Below are positions 37,692 through 46,351 of a stretch of DNA of 64,000 bases, piece after piece (the stretch's first letter is position 1; each line of letters starts with the position of its first letter). The translations under genes were made by a program, and so were the position numbers. A model generated the notes under the pieces. It saw only the letters and a list, made by a program, of their open reading frames with translations. It was not told the origin of the DNA and made no database searches. The stretch is from Streptomyces sp. NBC_00239 (GTDB lineage: Bacteria > Actinomycetota > Actinomycetes > Streptomycetales > Streptomycetaceae), in the NCBI RefSeq assembly GCF_036194065.1, contig NZ_CP108095.1, positions 6,820,001 to 6,884,000 on the forward strand. Direction: 5' to 3'.

Positions 37692-38738
37692 ATGCGTGCA
37701 TTGACCGTGCGGCCCGGTGAGAAGGAATCCCTAGAGGTGAGGGATGTGCCCGACCCCGTCCCGGCGACCGGCGAGCTGCTGGTGCAGGGCCTGGTGGTGG
37801 GGGTGTGCGGTACGGACAGGGAGATCGCCCGAGGCGAGTACGGCTGGGCTCCTCCGGGCCGTGAGCGGCTGGTACTGGGGCATGAATCACTCGGGCGGGT
37901 GCGGCAGGCGCCACCTGGCAGCGGCTTCTCGGCCGGTGACCTTGTTGCCGGAGTGGTGCGCCGACCGGACCCTGAGCCGTGCGGGGCCTGCGCACGCGGC
38001 GAGTTCGACATGTGCCGCAACGGCCGCTACACCGAACGCGGTATCAAGGAGATCGACGGATATGGCGCGCAGGTGTGGTGCGTGGAAGCCGGCTACGCGG
38101 TGAAGCTGGAGCCGCATCTGCAGCGCGTCGGGGTCCTCATGGAACCGACCACCGTGGTGGCAAAGGCATGGGAACAGGTCGAGCGTGTCGGTGCCCGCTC
38201 GTGGTTCGAGCCGCGTCGCGCCCTGGTGACCGGTGCGGGGCCCATCGGCCTGCTGGCCGCCCTCCTGGGCACACAGCGCGGACTGGAGGTTCATGTACTC
38301 GATCGGGTGACCGAAGGGCCCAAGCCCGCTCTGGTACGGGACTTGGGTGCCGCTTTCCACGCCGAGGGCATTGAGCAGGTCATCTCCGATGTGTGCCCAG
38401 ATGTCGTCATCGAAGCCACGGGCGCGAGCGAGCTCGTCTTCGCCTCATTGACGGGCACCGCGCCCTACGGGGTGGTGTGCCTGACCGGTGTGTCGCCCGC
38501 CGGCCGCAGGGTGAGCGTGGACGCGGGCGCCATCAACAGGGAGATCGTGCTGGAGAACGACGCGGTCGTGGGCTCGGTCAACGCCAACCTGCGCCACTAC
38601 CGCCAGGCTGCCGACGCGCTGGCCACGGCCGACCTGTCATGGCTTGAGCGCCTGATCACCCGGCGGGTGCCGCTGGAGCGCGCGGCAGAAGCGTTCACGC
38701 CGCAGCCGGACGACGTCAAGGTCGTCATCGACCTGTAG
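37692..38738 (+). CDS. Zinc-dependent glucose-dehydrogenase-type MDR enzyme
   Basis: 348 residues. MRALTVRPGEKESLEVRDVP is the usual start (ATG 37692; ATG 37680 is also possible). Catalytic zinc region VVGVCGTDREI and GHESLG, structural zinc loop CGACARGEFDMCRNGRY, and NAD(P) fold VTGAGPIGLLAALLG are present. The C-terminal third with NREIVLENDAVVGSVNANLR is typical of the glucose 1-dehydrogenase group. Followed by gluconokinase 36 bp downstream, so a glucose to gluconate to 6-phosphogluconate route is likely. Confidence 0.9.
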   Translation: MRALTVRPGEKESLEVRDVPDPVPATGELLVQGLVVGVCGTDREIARGEYGWAPPGRERLVLGHESLGRVRQAPPGSGFSAGDLVAGVVRRPDPEPCGACARGEFDMCRNGRYTERGIKEIDGYGAQVWCVEAGYAVKLEPHLQRVGVLMEPTTVVAKAWEQVERVGARSWFEPRRALVTGAGPIGLLAALLGTQRGLEVHVLDRVTEGPKPALVRDLGAAFHAEGIEQVISDVCPDVVIEATGASELVFASLTGTAPYGVVCLTGVSPAGRRVSVDAGAINREIVLENDAVVGSVNANLRHYRQAADALATADLSWLERLITRRVPLERAAEAFTPQPDDVKVVIDL

Positions 38739-38774
38739 CGGGCAAGACCCGAAGGCAGGCCCTAGCCTGGACGG

Positions 38775-39281
38775 ATGTCTCACAACACCGCTCCACTGGT
38801 CGTGATCATGGGCGTGTCGGCCTCGGGAAAGACCACGGTGGGCCAGCTGCTGGCGCAGCGCCTCGGTGTTCCTTACGCCGAGGCGGACGACTTCCACCCG
38901 GCAGCCAATGTGGCGAAGATACGAGCCGGCCATCCGCTCGGCGACGAAGACCGCCGTCCCTGGCTGGACGAGATCGCACGGTGGCTGGCCGATCACGCGG
39001 AGGGCGGTGGAGTGGTGTCATGTTCAGCATTGAAGCGGCGCTACCGTGACCGGCTGGCCTCCGCCGCAGCGCAGGTCTTCTTTCTGCACCTCGATGGCTC
39101 GCCCGAGCTGATCGCCGCACGGATCACTGCGCGAAAGGGCCACTTCATGCCGCCCGGTCTGCTCGATTCGCAGTTTGCCGACCTCGAACCGCTGGGCGAC
39201 GACGAAACGGGCGCGGCCATCCCGATCGACGGTACGCCGCAGGAGACCGCTGCCCTGGCTCATGCCGCCGTCACCTCCTGA
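38775..39281 (+). CDS. gntK: Gluconokinase (thermoresistant type)
   Basis: 168 residues. P-loop GVSASGKTTVGQLLAQRLG, then EADDFHPAANVAKIRAGHPL, ALKRRYRDRL and FLHLDGSPELIAARI, all as in GntK. It phosphorylates gluconate to 6-phosphogluconate for the pentose-phosphate pathway, where the tal product at 21739 would act. Co-directional with the dehydrogenase gene. Confidence 0.94.
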   Translation: MSHNTAPLVVIMGVSASGKTTVGQLLAQRLGVPYAEADDFHPAANVAKIRAGHPLGDEDRRPWLDEIARWLADHAEGGGVVSCSALKRRYRDRLASAAAQVFFLHLDGSPELIAARITARKGHFMPPGLLDSQFADLEPLGDDETGAAIPIDGTPQETAALAHAAVTS

Positions 39282-39448
39282 ACCGGTTGCATTGCGCAGC
39301 CCGCCCCAGCCCCGCGAACTGCCTGCCGGCCAAGGAACGGCATCTCTCGGCGACGGTTGCACTCGGGCCCTCTGACGGCGTATCAAAAGTGATCCACGTG
39401 GTGCTCTTCGTCTGAATCTGGCCTTGGTGATCAAGGCCAGGGGGAAGG
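39282..39448. other. Intergenic region
   Basis: Space between gntK and the permease remnant; nothing recognised. Confidence 0.3.
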
Positions 39449-39820
39449 GTGATCCTCGTGAGGACTGGGCAGAGATCCGTCACGAACTCGACCCTGATCA
39501 ACATCATGATGGCGGGCATGGCCAACGAACACATCCTGCCCCGCGCCATGGGCCGTGTCCTGCCAAGGCGCCGTACCCCGGTCGTCGGCATCGTCTTCGT
39601 CTCGCTCCTCGCCATCGGCCTGGTCTCCACCGGAGAGATCGCCGGCCTCGGCGACACCACCGCCTTCCTGCTCCTGTGCGTCTTCACGGTCGTCAACATC
39701 GCCGTCCTCGTCCTGCGCCGCGAACGCGTCGAGCACCAGCACTTCCGCACACGCGCCTGGTGCTGCCGTGATGTTATCTCCAAAGGCCGCCCTTGCCGCA
39801 GGTCACTGGCCCGCGCATAG
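39449..39820 (+). pseudogene. C-terminal fragment of an APC-family permease
   Basis: NSTLINIMMAGMANEHILPR then RRRTPVVGIVFVSLLAIGLV and FLLLCVFTVVNIAVLVLRRE are the late helices of amino-acid/polyamine/organocation permeases. The eight or so N-terminal helices are missing, and after RVEHQHFRT the frame runs into unrelated sequence. It is a dead fragment, distinct from the intact permease at 59325. Confidence 0.75.
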
Positions 39821-40058
39821 CTGCGGGCGGGCCGCGCTAAGATCACGCCCGGCCCGCCGACGGTGGGTGGCAGAAGGGGACATGGGCTCTGTTCGCCTGG
39901 GCCGCGCCGGGGCCGAGGGGTACGCGCGGGTGGCCTGACCCCCGTGCAGGCTCCCCGGTATCAGGCGGCCCTCCGGTTCACCGCGGATTCTGGCATTCCG
40001 TCAGGCAGGGCGGGGCTGGTGCCGTTCGATGCTGGGGATCCGGACGGCCGTCTCCCTG
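39821..40058. other. Intergenic region
   Basis: Convergent with the band-7 gene; no recognisable content. Confidence 0.3.
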
Positions 40059-40874
40059 CTATGGGGGCCTGGGCAGCGTGACAGCGGGCGAAGCCTTGTG
40101 TGCGGCGGACTGTGGCGGGGTGGCCCGTTCGAGGAAGCGCAGCAGCTCGACGGGGAAAGGCAGGACGAGGGTGGAGTTCTTCTCGGCGGCGACCGCGACC
40201 ACCGTCTGCAGCAGCCTGAGCTGGAGGGCGGCGGGCTGGTCGGACATCACGGCGGCGGCTTCCGCCAGCTTCTTGGACGCCTGGAGCTCGGCATCGGCGT
40301 TGATGATCCTTGCCCGGCGTTCGCGGTCGGCCTCGGCTTGCCGCGCCATCGACCGTTTCATCGTCTCCGGGAGGGAAACGTCCTTGATCTCCACCCGGTC
40401 GATGTTCACACCCCACTCGACAGCCGGGCTGTCCATCATCAGTTCCAGGCCCTGGTTCAGCTTCTCGCGGTTGGAGAGCAGCTCGTCGAGATCGCTTTTG
40501 CCGAGGATGGACCGGAGCGAGGTCTGCGCCATCTGGGAAACGGCGAACCGGTAGTCCTCGACGCGGATGATCGCGTCGACCGGGTCGACGACCTTGAAGT
40601 AGATGACGGCGTCCACCCGGACTGTGACGTTGTCGCGGGTGATGCCGTCCTGGGCGGGCACTGGCATCGTCACGATCTGCATGTTCACCTTGTGCATCCG
40701 GTCCACGCCCGGAACGACCATGGCAAACCCGGGCCCCCGGACCTGGCCGCGCAGGCGACCGAAGCGCAGCACAACGCCCCTCTCATATTGCCTGACCACC
40801 CGGGCTGCCGCTGCCACGTACAGCGCACCGGCGGCGCCCGTGAGGGCCAGTGCGGTCAGCAGCTCCTGGACCAT
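40059..40874 (-). CDS. SPFH/band-7 (stomatin-like) membrane protein
   Basis: 271 residues. One N-terminal membrane segment (ELLTALALTGAAGALYVAAA), then the band-7 domain from YERGVVLRFGRLRGQVRGPG to SVSLPETMKRSMARQAEADR-like IKDVSLPETMKRSMARQAEA, then a coiled coil (ERRARIINADAELQASKKLA). It may organise membrane microdomains or regulate a protease. ATG 40874 follows GGGAGATGG. No NfeD-type partner gene is adjacent, unusual for this family. Confidence 0.9.
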   Translation of the reverse strand: MVQELLTALALTGAAGALYVAAAARVVRQYERGVVLRFGRLRGQVRGPGFAMVVPGVDRMHKVNMQIVTMPVPAQDGITRDNVTVRVDAVIYFKVVDPVDAIIRVEDYRFAVSQMAQTSLRSILGKSDLDELLSNREKLNQGLELMMDSPAVEWGVNIDRVEIKDVSLPETMKRSMARQAEADRERRARIINADAELQASKKLAEAAAVMSDQPAALQLRLLQTVVAVAAEKNSTLVLPFPVELLRFLERATPPQSAAHKASPAVTLPRPP

Positions 40875-41205
40875 GGCGAACCATCTCCCTGCATCCTCTC
40901 TCCTGGATATGCCCTCTTTGCCATTCTTTGACCTTGTGCTGGGTGGAGCACTCGGAGGCCCGTCGACCGTACGAGGCAGCGGGCGGTGCATTCCGGCGAG
41001 CGGCCATCGCCGGCGCCGTGCGTGCCGCGGCGGTGTGCGCGTTGCATGCGAGGCACTGGCCGGTCCAAGGGAGCTGTTGTCGCCCATACCGGTTCGGGGC
41101 GCGGAGCCTGCCACCGCGACCGCTCACAGCGGGGGCTGCCAACGGGAGGTCCCTCCGCGTCGGTCGTGAAGATGGGTGCTGGCCCCGATGCGCCGGGCAG
41201 GGGCG
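40875..41205. other. Divergent intergenic region
   Basis: About 330 bp between the band-7 gene and the leader of the carrier gene. No ORF with motifs was seen. Confidence 0.3.
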
Positions 41206-41277
41206 CCAGGTGATGGTGGGGACCTGGAGCACCCGCTGTGGGCGGGCCCTCGCGGGGCGGGTGCTCGTGGCAGCACC
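41206..41277 (+). promoter_or_regulatory. Structured leader with competing hairpins
   Basis: Three stems lie 76-147 bp before the carrier start: CCAGGT/ACCTGG (41206-41211 with 41222-41227), GCACCCGC/GCGGGTGC (41229-41236 with 41257-41264) and GGTGCT/AGCACC (41260-41265 with 41272-41277). The second and third both use bases 41260-41264, so they exclude each other, as in a riboswitch or attenuator. I cannot match it to a named riboswitch class. Confidence 0.4.
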
Positions 41278-41352
41278 TGTGAACGGAGCCGCGCCGATGA
41301 CGACCCCGCCCCCGTCGCCGCCTCACCCCCGGATCTGCTGGGCAGGCCCGTC

Positions 41353-42651
41353 ATGAGTGTCACCGCGTGGCTGGCCGTGGCGGTGTTCGGGACCGTCTAC
41401 GTACTGATCGCCACGGAGAAGGTCCACCGGGTCGCCGCAGCCCTGGGCGGTGCGGTCGTCATGCTGCTCATCGGGGCGACCAGCCCCGAGCACGCCTTCT
41501 TCTCCGACGTGGCCGGCATCGACTGGAACGTCATCTTCCTGCTCCTGGGCATGATGCTGATCGTCTCCGTCCTCAAACGCACCGGCCTGTTCGAGTTCGT
41601 CGCGATCTGGGCCGCCAAACGGTCGCACGGCCGCCCCTACCGGCTCATGGTGCTCCTCATCCTCGCGACCGCGTTCCTCTCCGCGTGGCTGGACAACGTC
41701 ACCACCGTCCTGCTGATCGCCCCCGTGACCATCGCGGTCTGCACCAAGCTCGGCGTCCCGGTCGTGCCCTACTTGATCGCCGAGGTGATGGCCTGCAACA
41801 TCGGCGGAGCCGCCACCCTGATCGGCGACCCGCCGAACATCATGATCGGCTCCCGCGCCGGGCTCTCCTTCAACGACTTCCTGCTCCACATGGCGCCCAT
41901 CGCGGCGCTGCTGGTCGTGGTGTTCGCGGTGATGGCCCGCTGGATGTTCCGCGGTGCGTTCTCCTACGACCCCAAGCGGGCCGCGCACGTCATGGCCATG
42001 CGCGAGCGGGACGCCATCACCGCCCCCCGGCTCCTGGCCGTCAGCGGCATCGTCGTCACGATCGTGATGGCCTGCTTCGTCCTGCACACCACCCTCCACC
42101 TGGAGCCGTCGGTGGTGGCGATCTCTGGTGGTCTGATCCTCCTCGCCGTCTCCCGGCTGGATGCGCGCAAGGTCGCGGCGGACGTCGAGTGGGAGACCCT
42201 GGCGTTCTTCGCCGGCCTGTTCGTGATGGTCGGTGCCATGGTCCAGACGGGGGTCCTCACCGACCTCGGCCAGGCCGCTGCCCGCGTACTGGACGGCAAC
42301 CTGTTCGGGGCGAGCATGGCCCTGCTGTTCGGGTCGATCGTGCCGTCCGCGGTGATCGACAACATCCCCTTCGTCGCCTCGACCAGCCCGGTCGTCTCCG
42401 AGATCGTCGCCGCCTCCGGAGGAGGCGAGCAGGCGCAGGTGTTGTGGTGGTCCTTCGCCCTCGGTGCGGACCTCGCGGGCAATGCCACGATCATCGCCTC
42501 CTCCGCCAACGTCGTCACCGTCGGCATCGCCGACCGCGCCGGACACCACATCTCCTTCTGGCAGTTCAGCCGATACGGGCTGGTTGTCACCGCCGTCACC
42601 ACCGTGCTGGCCGGGGCGTACGTGTGGCTGCGCTACTTCGCACTCGCCTGA
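41353..42651 (+). CDS. NhaD/ArsB-superfamily ion carrier
   Basis: 432 residues, about 11-12 membrane helices. Two inverted halves each have a signature: LDNVTTVLLIAPVTIAVCTK with IGDPPNIMIGSRAGLSFNDF, and VIDNIPFVASTSPVVSEIV with GADLAGNATIIASSANVVTV. This pattern belongs to the ion-transporter superfamily that holds Na+/H+ antiporters NhaD and ArsB. The ion is not certain. It starts a block of cation-transport genes and has a structured leader. Confidence 0.88.
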   Translation: MSVTAWLAVAVFGTVYVLIATEKVHRVAAALGGAVVMLLIGATSPEHAFFSDVAGIDWNVIFLLLGMMLIVSVLKRTGLFEFVAIWAAKRSHGRPYRLMVLLILATAFLSAWLDNVTTVLLIAPVTIAVCTKLGVPVVPYLIAEVMACNIGGAATLIGDPPNIMIGSRAGLSFNDFLLHMAPIAALLVVVFAVMARWMFRGAFSYDPKRAAHVMAMRERDAITAPRLLAVSGIVVTIVMACFVLHTTLHLEPSVVAISGGLILLAVSRLDARKVAADVEWETLAFFAGLFVMVGAMVQTGVLTDLGQAAARVLDGNLFGASMALLFGSIVPSAVIDNIPFVASTSPVVSEIVAASGGGEQAQVLWWSFALGADLAGNATIIASSANVVTVGIADRAGHHISFWQFSRYGLVVTAVTTVLAGAYVWLRYFALA

Positions 42652-42673
42652 CCGATGGAAAGGAGGCAAGGCC

Positions 42674-42955
42674 ATGACCGACTACGATGACGAGCGGATC
42701 GCCGACCTCGAAGCCGCGCTGTGGCACGACGATCCCCACTTCGCCCGCGGCCTGGGCAAGGGCCGCCCCCGACGGCCCCGCGAGTACCGGCGCGGCCGGG
42801 CCTGGCTGGCCATGCTGCTGGCCCTGGCCGCCGTGGTCACCGGGGTACTGGTCCCGCACGGGCTGCTGCTGGCGGCCGGCCTGATCATGGCCGCGCTCGC
42901 GGTGAACCTCCTCGAGGGCAACCGCCTGCGCCGCCTGCGCCGGCCAAGGTCCTAG
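42674..42955 (+). CDS. DUF3040-like small membrane protein
   Basis: 93 residues. The DDERIADLEAALWHDDPHFARGL N-terminus matches DUF3040 proteins. Two membrane helices follow (WLAMLLALAAVVTGVLVP, GLLLAAGLIMAALAVNLL), and the end is basic. ATG 42674 follows AAAGGAGG, and the gene sits between two antiporter genes, nine bases before the second, so it may be an accessory factor. Confidence 0.82.
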   Translation: MTDYDDERIADLEAALWHDDPHFARGLGKGRPRRPREYRRGRAWLAMLLALAAVVTGVLVPHGLLLAAGLIMAALAVNLLEGNRLRRLRRPRS

Positions 42956-42964
42956 GGGTATGCC

Positions 42965-44485
42965 GTGACGCTGCAGCAGCTGTATCTGGTGCTGCTGGTG
43001 GGCGGTGTCGTCCTCATGGCCAGCATCGCCGCCGCCCGGGCCGCGCACCGGCTCGGCTTGCCGAGCCTGCTGCTGTTCCTCGCCGTCGGTGTGATCGCGG
43101 GCGAGGACGTGATCGGTATCGAGTTCGACGACGCGCAGCTCGCCCAGTCCCTGGGCACCGCGGGCTTGGCCGTCATCCTCGTCGAGGGCGGCCTGAGCAC
43201 GCACTGGCCCGACGTCAGGCGCCGGCTGGCACCGGCCGGTGTGCTGGCCACCGCCGGGGTTGCCGTGTCCGTGGCGGTCACGGGCGCCGGGGCCCACTAC
43301 CTCCTCTGCATGGACTGGCATCTGGCCCTGCTGTTGGGCGCGATCGTCTCCTCCACCGACGCCGCCGCGGTCTTCGCCGTCCTGCGCTCCCTGCCCCTGC
43401 CGCGCAAGACCACGGGGCTGCTGGAGGCGGAGTCGGGGTTCAACGACGCCCCGACCATCATCCTGGTCCTGGTCTTCTCCACCGCCGTCGCCGACCTCCC
43501 CGGCCCGGCCGCGATCCTCGGCAACGTCGTCTACCAGCTCGTCGTCGGCGGTCTGCTGGGGCTGGCCGTCGGCCGGATCGGGGTGGCCGCACTGCGGCAC
43601 ATCGCGCTGCCGGCCACCGGCCTCTATCCGCTGGCGACCGTCGGGTTCGGCATCATCGCCTTCGCCGCCGGCGGCTTCGTCAACGCGAGCGGCATCATCG
43701 CCGCCTACCTGGCCGGGCTGGTCCTGGGCAACTCGCACCTGCCCCACCGCGCGGCGACCCGCTCCTTCGCCGAGGGCACCGGATGGCTCGCCCAGATCGG
43801 CCTGTTCGTCATGCTCGGCCTGCTCGTCGACCCCAGCGAACTTCCCTCAGCCGTCCTGCCCGCCCTCGCAGTCGGCCTGGTTCTGCTGCTGATCGCCCGC
43901 CCCGTCTCGGTCGCCGCCTGCCTGCTGCCCTTCCGCACGCCGTGGCGGGAACAGGCCTTCATCTCCTGGGCGGGCCTGCGCGGCGCCGTGCCGATCGTCC
44001 TGGCCACGTTCCCGATCGTCGCGGCCGTCGAGGGCTCCCGGCACCTGCTCAACATCGTCTTCGTCCTCGTCGTCGTCTTCACCCTCGTCCAGGGCCCCAC
44101 CCTGCCCGCCGCCGCCCGCCTCCTGCACATCGCCCGGCCGGGGGCCGTGCGGGAGATCCAAGTCGAGAGCGCGCCCCTGGACGTCCTCGACGCCGACCTG
44201 CTGACCGTCACCATCCCGCCCGGCTCACGCCTCCACGGCGTCGCCGTCTTCGAACTACGGCTCCCACCGCCCGCGGTGATCACCCTTCTCGTCCGCGGCG
44301 GCGTCACCCAGGTACCCGGCCCTGACACGGTCCTCGCCGCCGGCGATGAGCTGCTCCTGGTCACCACTTCGGCGACCCGGCAGGCGACCGAGCGCAGGCT
44401 GCGCGCTGTTGGCCGCCGGGGCAAACTCGCCCGCTGGCTCGGCGAACACGGCAGGTCCGAACCGGTCGGTGGCGGCACCGAGTGA
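42965..44485 (+). CDS. Potassium/proton antiporter, CPA1 type with RCK_C domain
   Basis: 506 residues. Twelve or thirteen helices; ion-binding region GAIVSSTDAAAVFAVLRS and SGFNDAPTIILVL, and FISWAGLRGAVPIVLATFP. The last 120 residues form a TrkA-C/RCK_C domain (LTVTIPPGSRLHGVAVFELR, GPDTVLAAGDELLLVTT), as in NhaP2/CvrA-like K+/H+ antiporters. It probably exports K+ or Na+ for protons, gated by a nucleotide ligand. GTG 42965; same operon as the two genes before. Confidence 0.9.
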   Translation: MTLQQLYLVLLVGGVVLMASIAAARAAHRLGLPSLLLFLAVGVIAGEDVIGIEFDDAQLAQSLGTAGLAVILVEGGLSTHWPDVRRRLAPAGVLATAGVAVSVAVTGAGAHYLLCMDWHLALLLGAIVSSTDAAAVFAVLRSLPLPRKTTGLLEAESGFNDAPTIILVLVFSTAVADLPGPAAILGNVVYQLVVGGLLGLAVGRIGVAALRHIALPATGLYPLATVGFGIIAFAAGGFVNASGIIAAYLAGLVLGNSHLPHRAATRSFAEGTGWLAQIGLFVMLGLLVDPSELPSAVLPALAVGLVLLLIARPVSVAACLLPFRTPWREQAFISWAGLRGAVPIVLATFPIVAAVEGSRHLLNIVFVLVVVFTLVQGPTLPAAARLLHIARPGAVREIQVESAPLDVLDADLLTVTIPPGSRLHGVAVFELRLPPPAVITLLVRGGVTQVPGPDTVLAAGDELLLVTTSATRQATERRLRAVGRRGKLARWLGEHGRSEPVGGGTE

Positions 44486-44755
44486 CCTAGGCGCGTTTGA
44501 CGGGCGGGAGACCTGCGCGAATCCGACCAGGGCGACACCGGCCATCAGAAGCGGCACGAAGGCCGTGAAGGGCAATGCGGGCGCCCCCGCGAGCGCCCCC
44601 GCCATGACGAGCGCTCCCACGCCCCAGACAACCGGCCGCCGCACGCTGCGGCGAAGCCACGGGAAGGCGACACGGCCGGTCACGATCGTCCAGACGCCGG
44701 CGGTCCCGACTCCAAGGGCCATCGCGATCGTGGCCGCCTGTACAACGGTGAGCAT
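44255..44755 (-). CDS. Membrane protein overlapping the antiporter end
   Basis: 166 residues as an open frame. Only the first 90 look real: helices AATIAMALGVGTAGVWTIV, PVVWGVGALVMAGALAGAPA and FVPLLMAGVALVGFAQVS. Beyond SRPSNAPR the frame runs antisense through the antiporter C-terminus for 230 bp, and a neighbouring frame stops at about 44490. The natural end is therefore probably lost by a small shift near 44500. Function unknown. Confidence 0.6.
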   Translation of the reverse strand: MLTVVQAATIAMALGVGTAGVWTIVTGRVAFPWLRRSVRRPVVWGVGALVMAGALAGAPALPFTAFVPLLMAGVALVGFAQVSRPSNAPRSLGAATDRFGPAVFAEPAGEFAPAANSAQPALGRLPGRRSGDQEQLIAGGEDRVRAGYLGDAAADEKGDHRGRWEP

Positions 44756-44834
44756 GTGTACCTCCGTACATCAGCATGAGCGTGGGCGCGGGAATTGCGT
44801 GTTCGTGGTGAGGGCCGTCCCGCAGACGGCCTGG

Positions 44835-45092
44835 TCACCGATCGCGGCGAGCGGCGGCGAGCTTGCGGGCCAGGCACACGGCGGTCGCCGGCCACAGGAC
44901 GATCAGCAGGGTGAGGGTGAGGGCGCTGGAGACGGGGTCGTGTTCGGTGTCCCGGCGCCAGCCCGGGTGACGTGCCAGGAGGCGGGGCAGGCGGTGGGCG
45001 AAGCCGACCGCGCCGCCGAGGTAGACGGCCAGGGCGGCGAGCAGCAGCACGGTCTCCCGGCTGGTGATCGCCGCCCAGGTGTCCTCGCTCAC
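44835..45092 (-). CDS. Small membrane protein, last gene of the KhtT/KhtU-like operon
   Basis: 85 residues from GTG 45092, which overlaps the antiporter stop (GTGA). Two helices (TVLLLAALAVYLGGAVGFAH, SALTLTLLIVLWPATAVCLA) flank a polar loop with HPGWRRDTEHDPV. Tight coupling to a two-gene antiporter system suggests a third small subunit. The family is not recognised. Confidence 0.78.
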   Translation of the reverse strand: MSEDTWAAITSRETVLLLAALAVYLGGAVGFAHRLPRLLARHPGWRRDTEHDPVSSALTLTLLIVLWPATAVCLARKLAAARRDR

Positions 45093-46351
45093 GCGCGGCC
45101 GGCCGGATCCTGGGCCTGGTCCTTGAGGTCCTCCGGGGATCCCGGCTGGGACGGCACCGCGGCCAGGGTGACCGTTCCCGGCGGGTTGCGGCGGCTGCTC
45201 ACCCATGCGGCCACGGGTTCGGTGTAGCGGGCGGTGAGCGGTCCGATCACCACGAGGATCAGGACGTACGCGGTCGCGAGCGGTCCCATCGCGGGCTCGA
45301 TGCCGGCCGTGACGGCCAACCCGGCGATGACGATGGAGAACTCGCCGCGGGCCACCAGCGTGCCACCGGCGCGCCAGCGCCCCTTGACCCCGACGCCGGC
45401 GCGCTTTGCGGCCCAGTACCCAGTGGCGATCTTCGTACCGGCCGTGACCACGGCGAGCGCGAGCGCGGGCAGCAGGACGGGCGGGATGCTCGCGGGGTCG
45501 GTGTGCAGGCCGAAGAAGACGAAGAACACCGCTGCGAACAGGTCGCGCAGCGGGCTGAGCAGGGTGTGGGTGCCTTCGGCGACCTCGCCGGAGAGGGCGA
45601 TGCCGACGAGGAAGGCGCCGACGGCAGCGGAGACCTGGAGCTGCTGGGCGATGCCCGCCACCAGCAGGGTCAGGCCGAGGACGACGAGGAGGAGCTTCTC
45701 AGGGTCGTCACTGGAGACGAAGCGGGAGATGTGGCGCCCGAAGCGCACGGCGATGAACAGGACCGCTCCTGCGACGCCGAGGGCGATGGCCAGGGTCGCG
45801 CTGCCGGCGGCGAGACTCACGCCGGCGAGGAGGGCGGTGATGATCGGCAGGTAGACCGCCATCGCGAGGTCTTCGAGGACCAGGATGGACAGGATCACCG
45901 GGGTCTCGCGGTTGCCGACACGGCCCAGGTCTCCCATGACCTTGGCGATCACCCCGGAGGAGGAGATCCAGGTGACGCCGGCCAGGACCACGGCGGCGAC
46001 CGGGCCCCAGCCCATCAAGAGTGCTGCCACGGCGCCGGGTACGGCGTTGAGGCCGAAGTCGACCAGTCCGGCCGGGTACTGGGTTTTGAGGTTGGAGACC
46101 AGATCCGAGGCCGTGTACTCCAGGCCCAGCATCAGCAGGAGCAGGATGACGCCGATCTCGGCGCCGATCGCGACGAACTCCTCGCTCGCTCCCATGGGCA
46201 GCAGTCCGCCGGTACCGAAGGCGAGGCCGGCCAGGAGGTAGAGGGGGATGGGGGAGAACTTCAGGCGTCCGGCGACCCGACCGAGCAGGCCGAGGCCGAG
46301 GATGATCGCGCCGAACTCGATCAGGAAGAGAGCGGAGTGCACAGGCGTCAC
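45089..46351 (-). CDS. Cation/proton antiporter, CPA2 type (KhtU/KefB-like)
   Basis: 420 residues with about 12 helices. It starts HSALFLIEFGAIILGLGLLG; the middle has GVTWISSSGVIAKVMGDLGR and LVLEDLAMAVYLPIITALLA, with the LED acidic motif of KefB-type antiporters; SAAVGAFLVGIALSGEVAEG and LFAAVFFVFFGLHTDPASI follow. It lacks the C-terminal TrkA-N domain of KefB, as KhtU does. GTG 46351 overlaps the regulator gene stop, so it is likely controlled by that partner. Confidence 0.9.
   Translation of the reverse strand: MTPVHSALFLIEFGAIILGLGLLGRVAGRLKFSPIPLYLLAGLAFGTGGLLPMGASEEFVAIGAEIGVILLLLMLGLEYTASDLVSNLKTQYPAGLVDFGLNAVPGAVAALLMGWGPVAAVVLAGVTWISSSGVIAKVMGDLGRVGNRETPVILSILVLEDLAMAVYLPIITALLAGVSLAAGSATLAIALGVAGAVLFIAVRFGRHISRFVSSDDPEKLLLVVLGLTLLVAGIAQQLQVSAAVGAFLVGIALSGEVAEGTHTLLSPLRDLFAAVFFVFFGLHTDPASIPPVLLPALALAVVTAGTKIATGYWAAKRAGVGVKGRWRAGGTLVARGEFSIVIAGLAVTAGIEPAMGPLATAYVLILVVIGPLTARYTEPVAAWVSSRRNPPGTVTLAAVPSQPGSPEDLKDQAQDPAGRA

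Noticed and set aside
41323..42675. 450-codon minus-strand frame within the ion-carrier gene
   Set aside because: His/Asp/Gly-rich shadow of a hydrophobic transporter gene, a well-known artefact.
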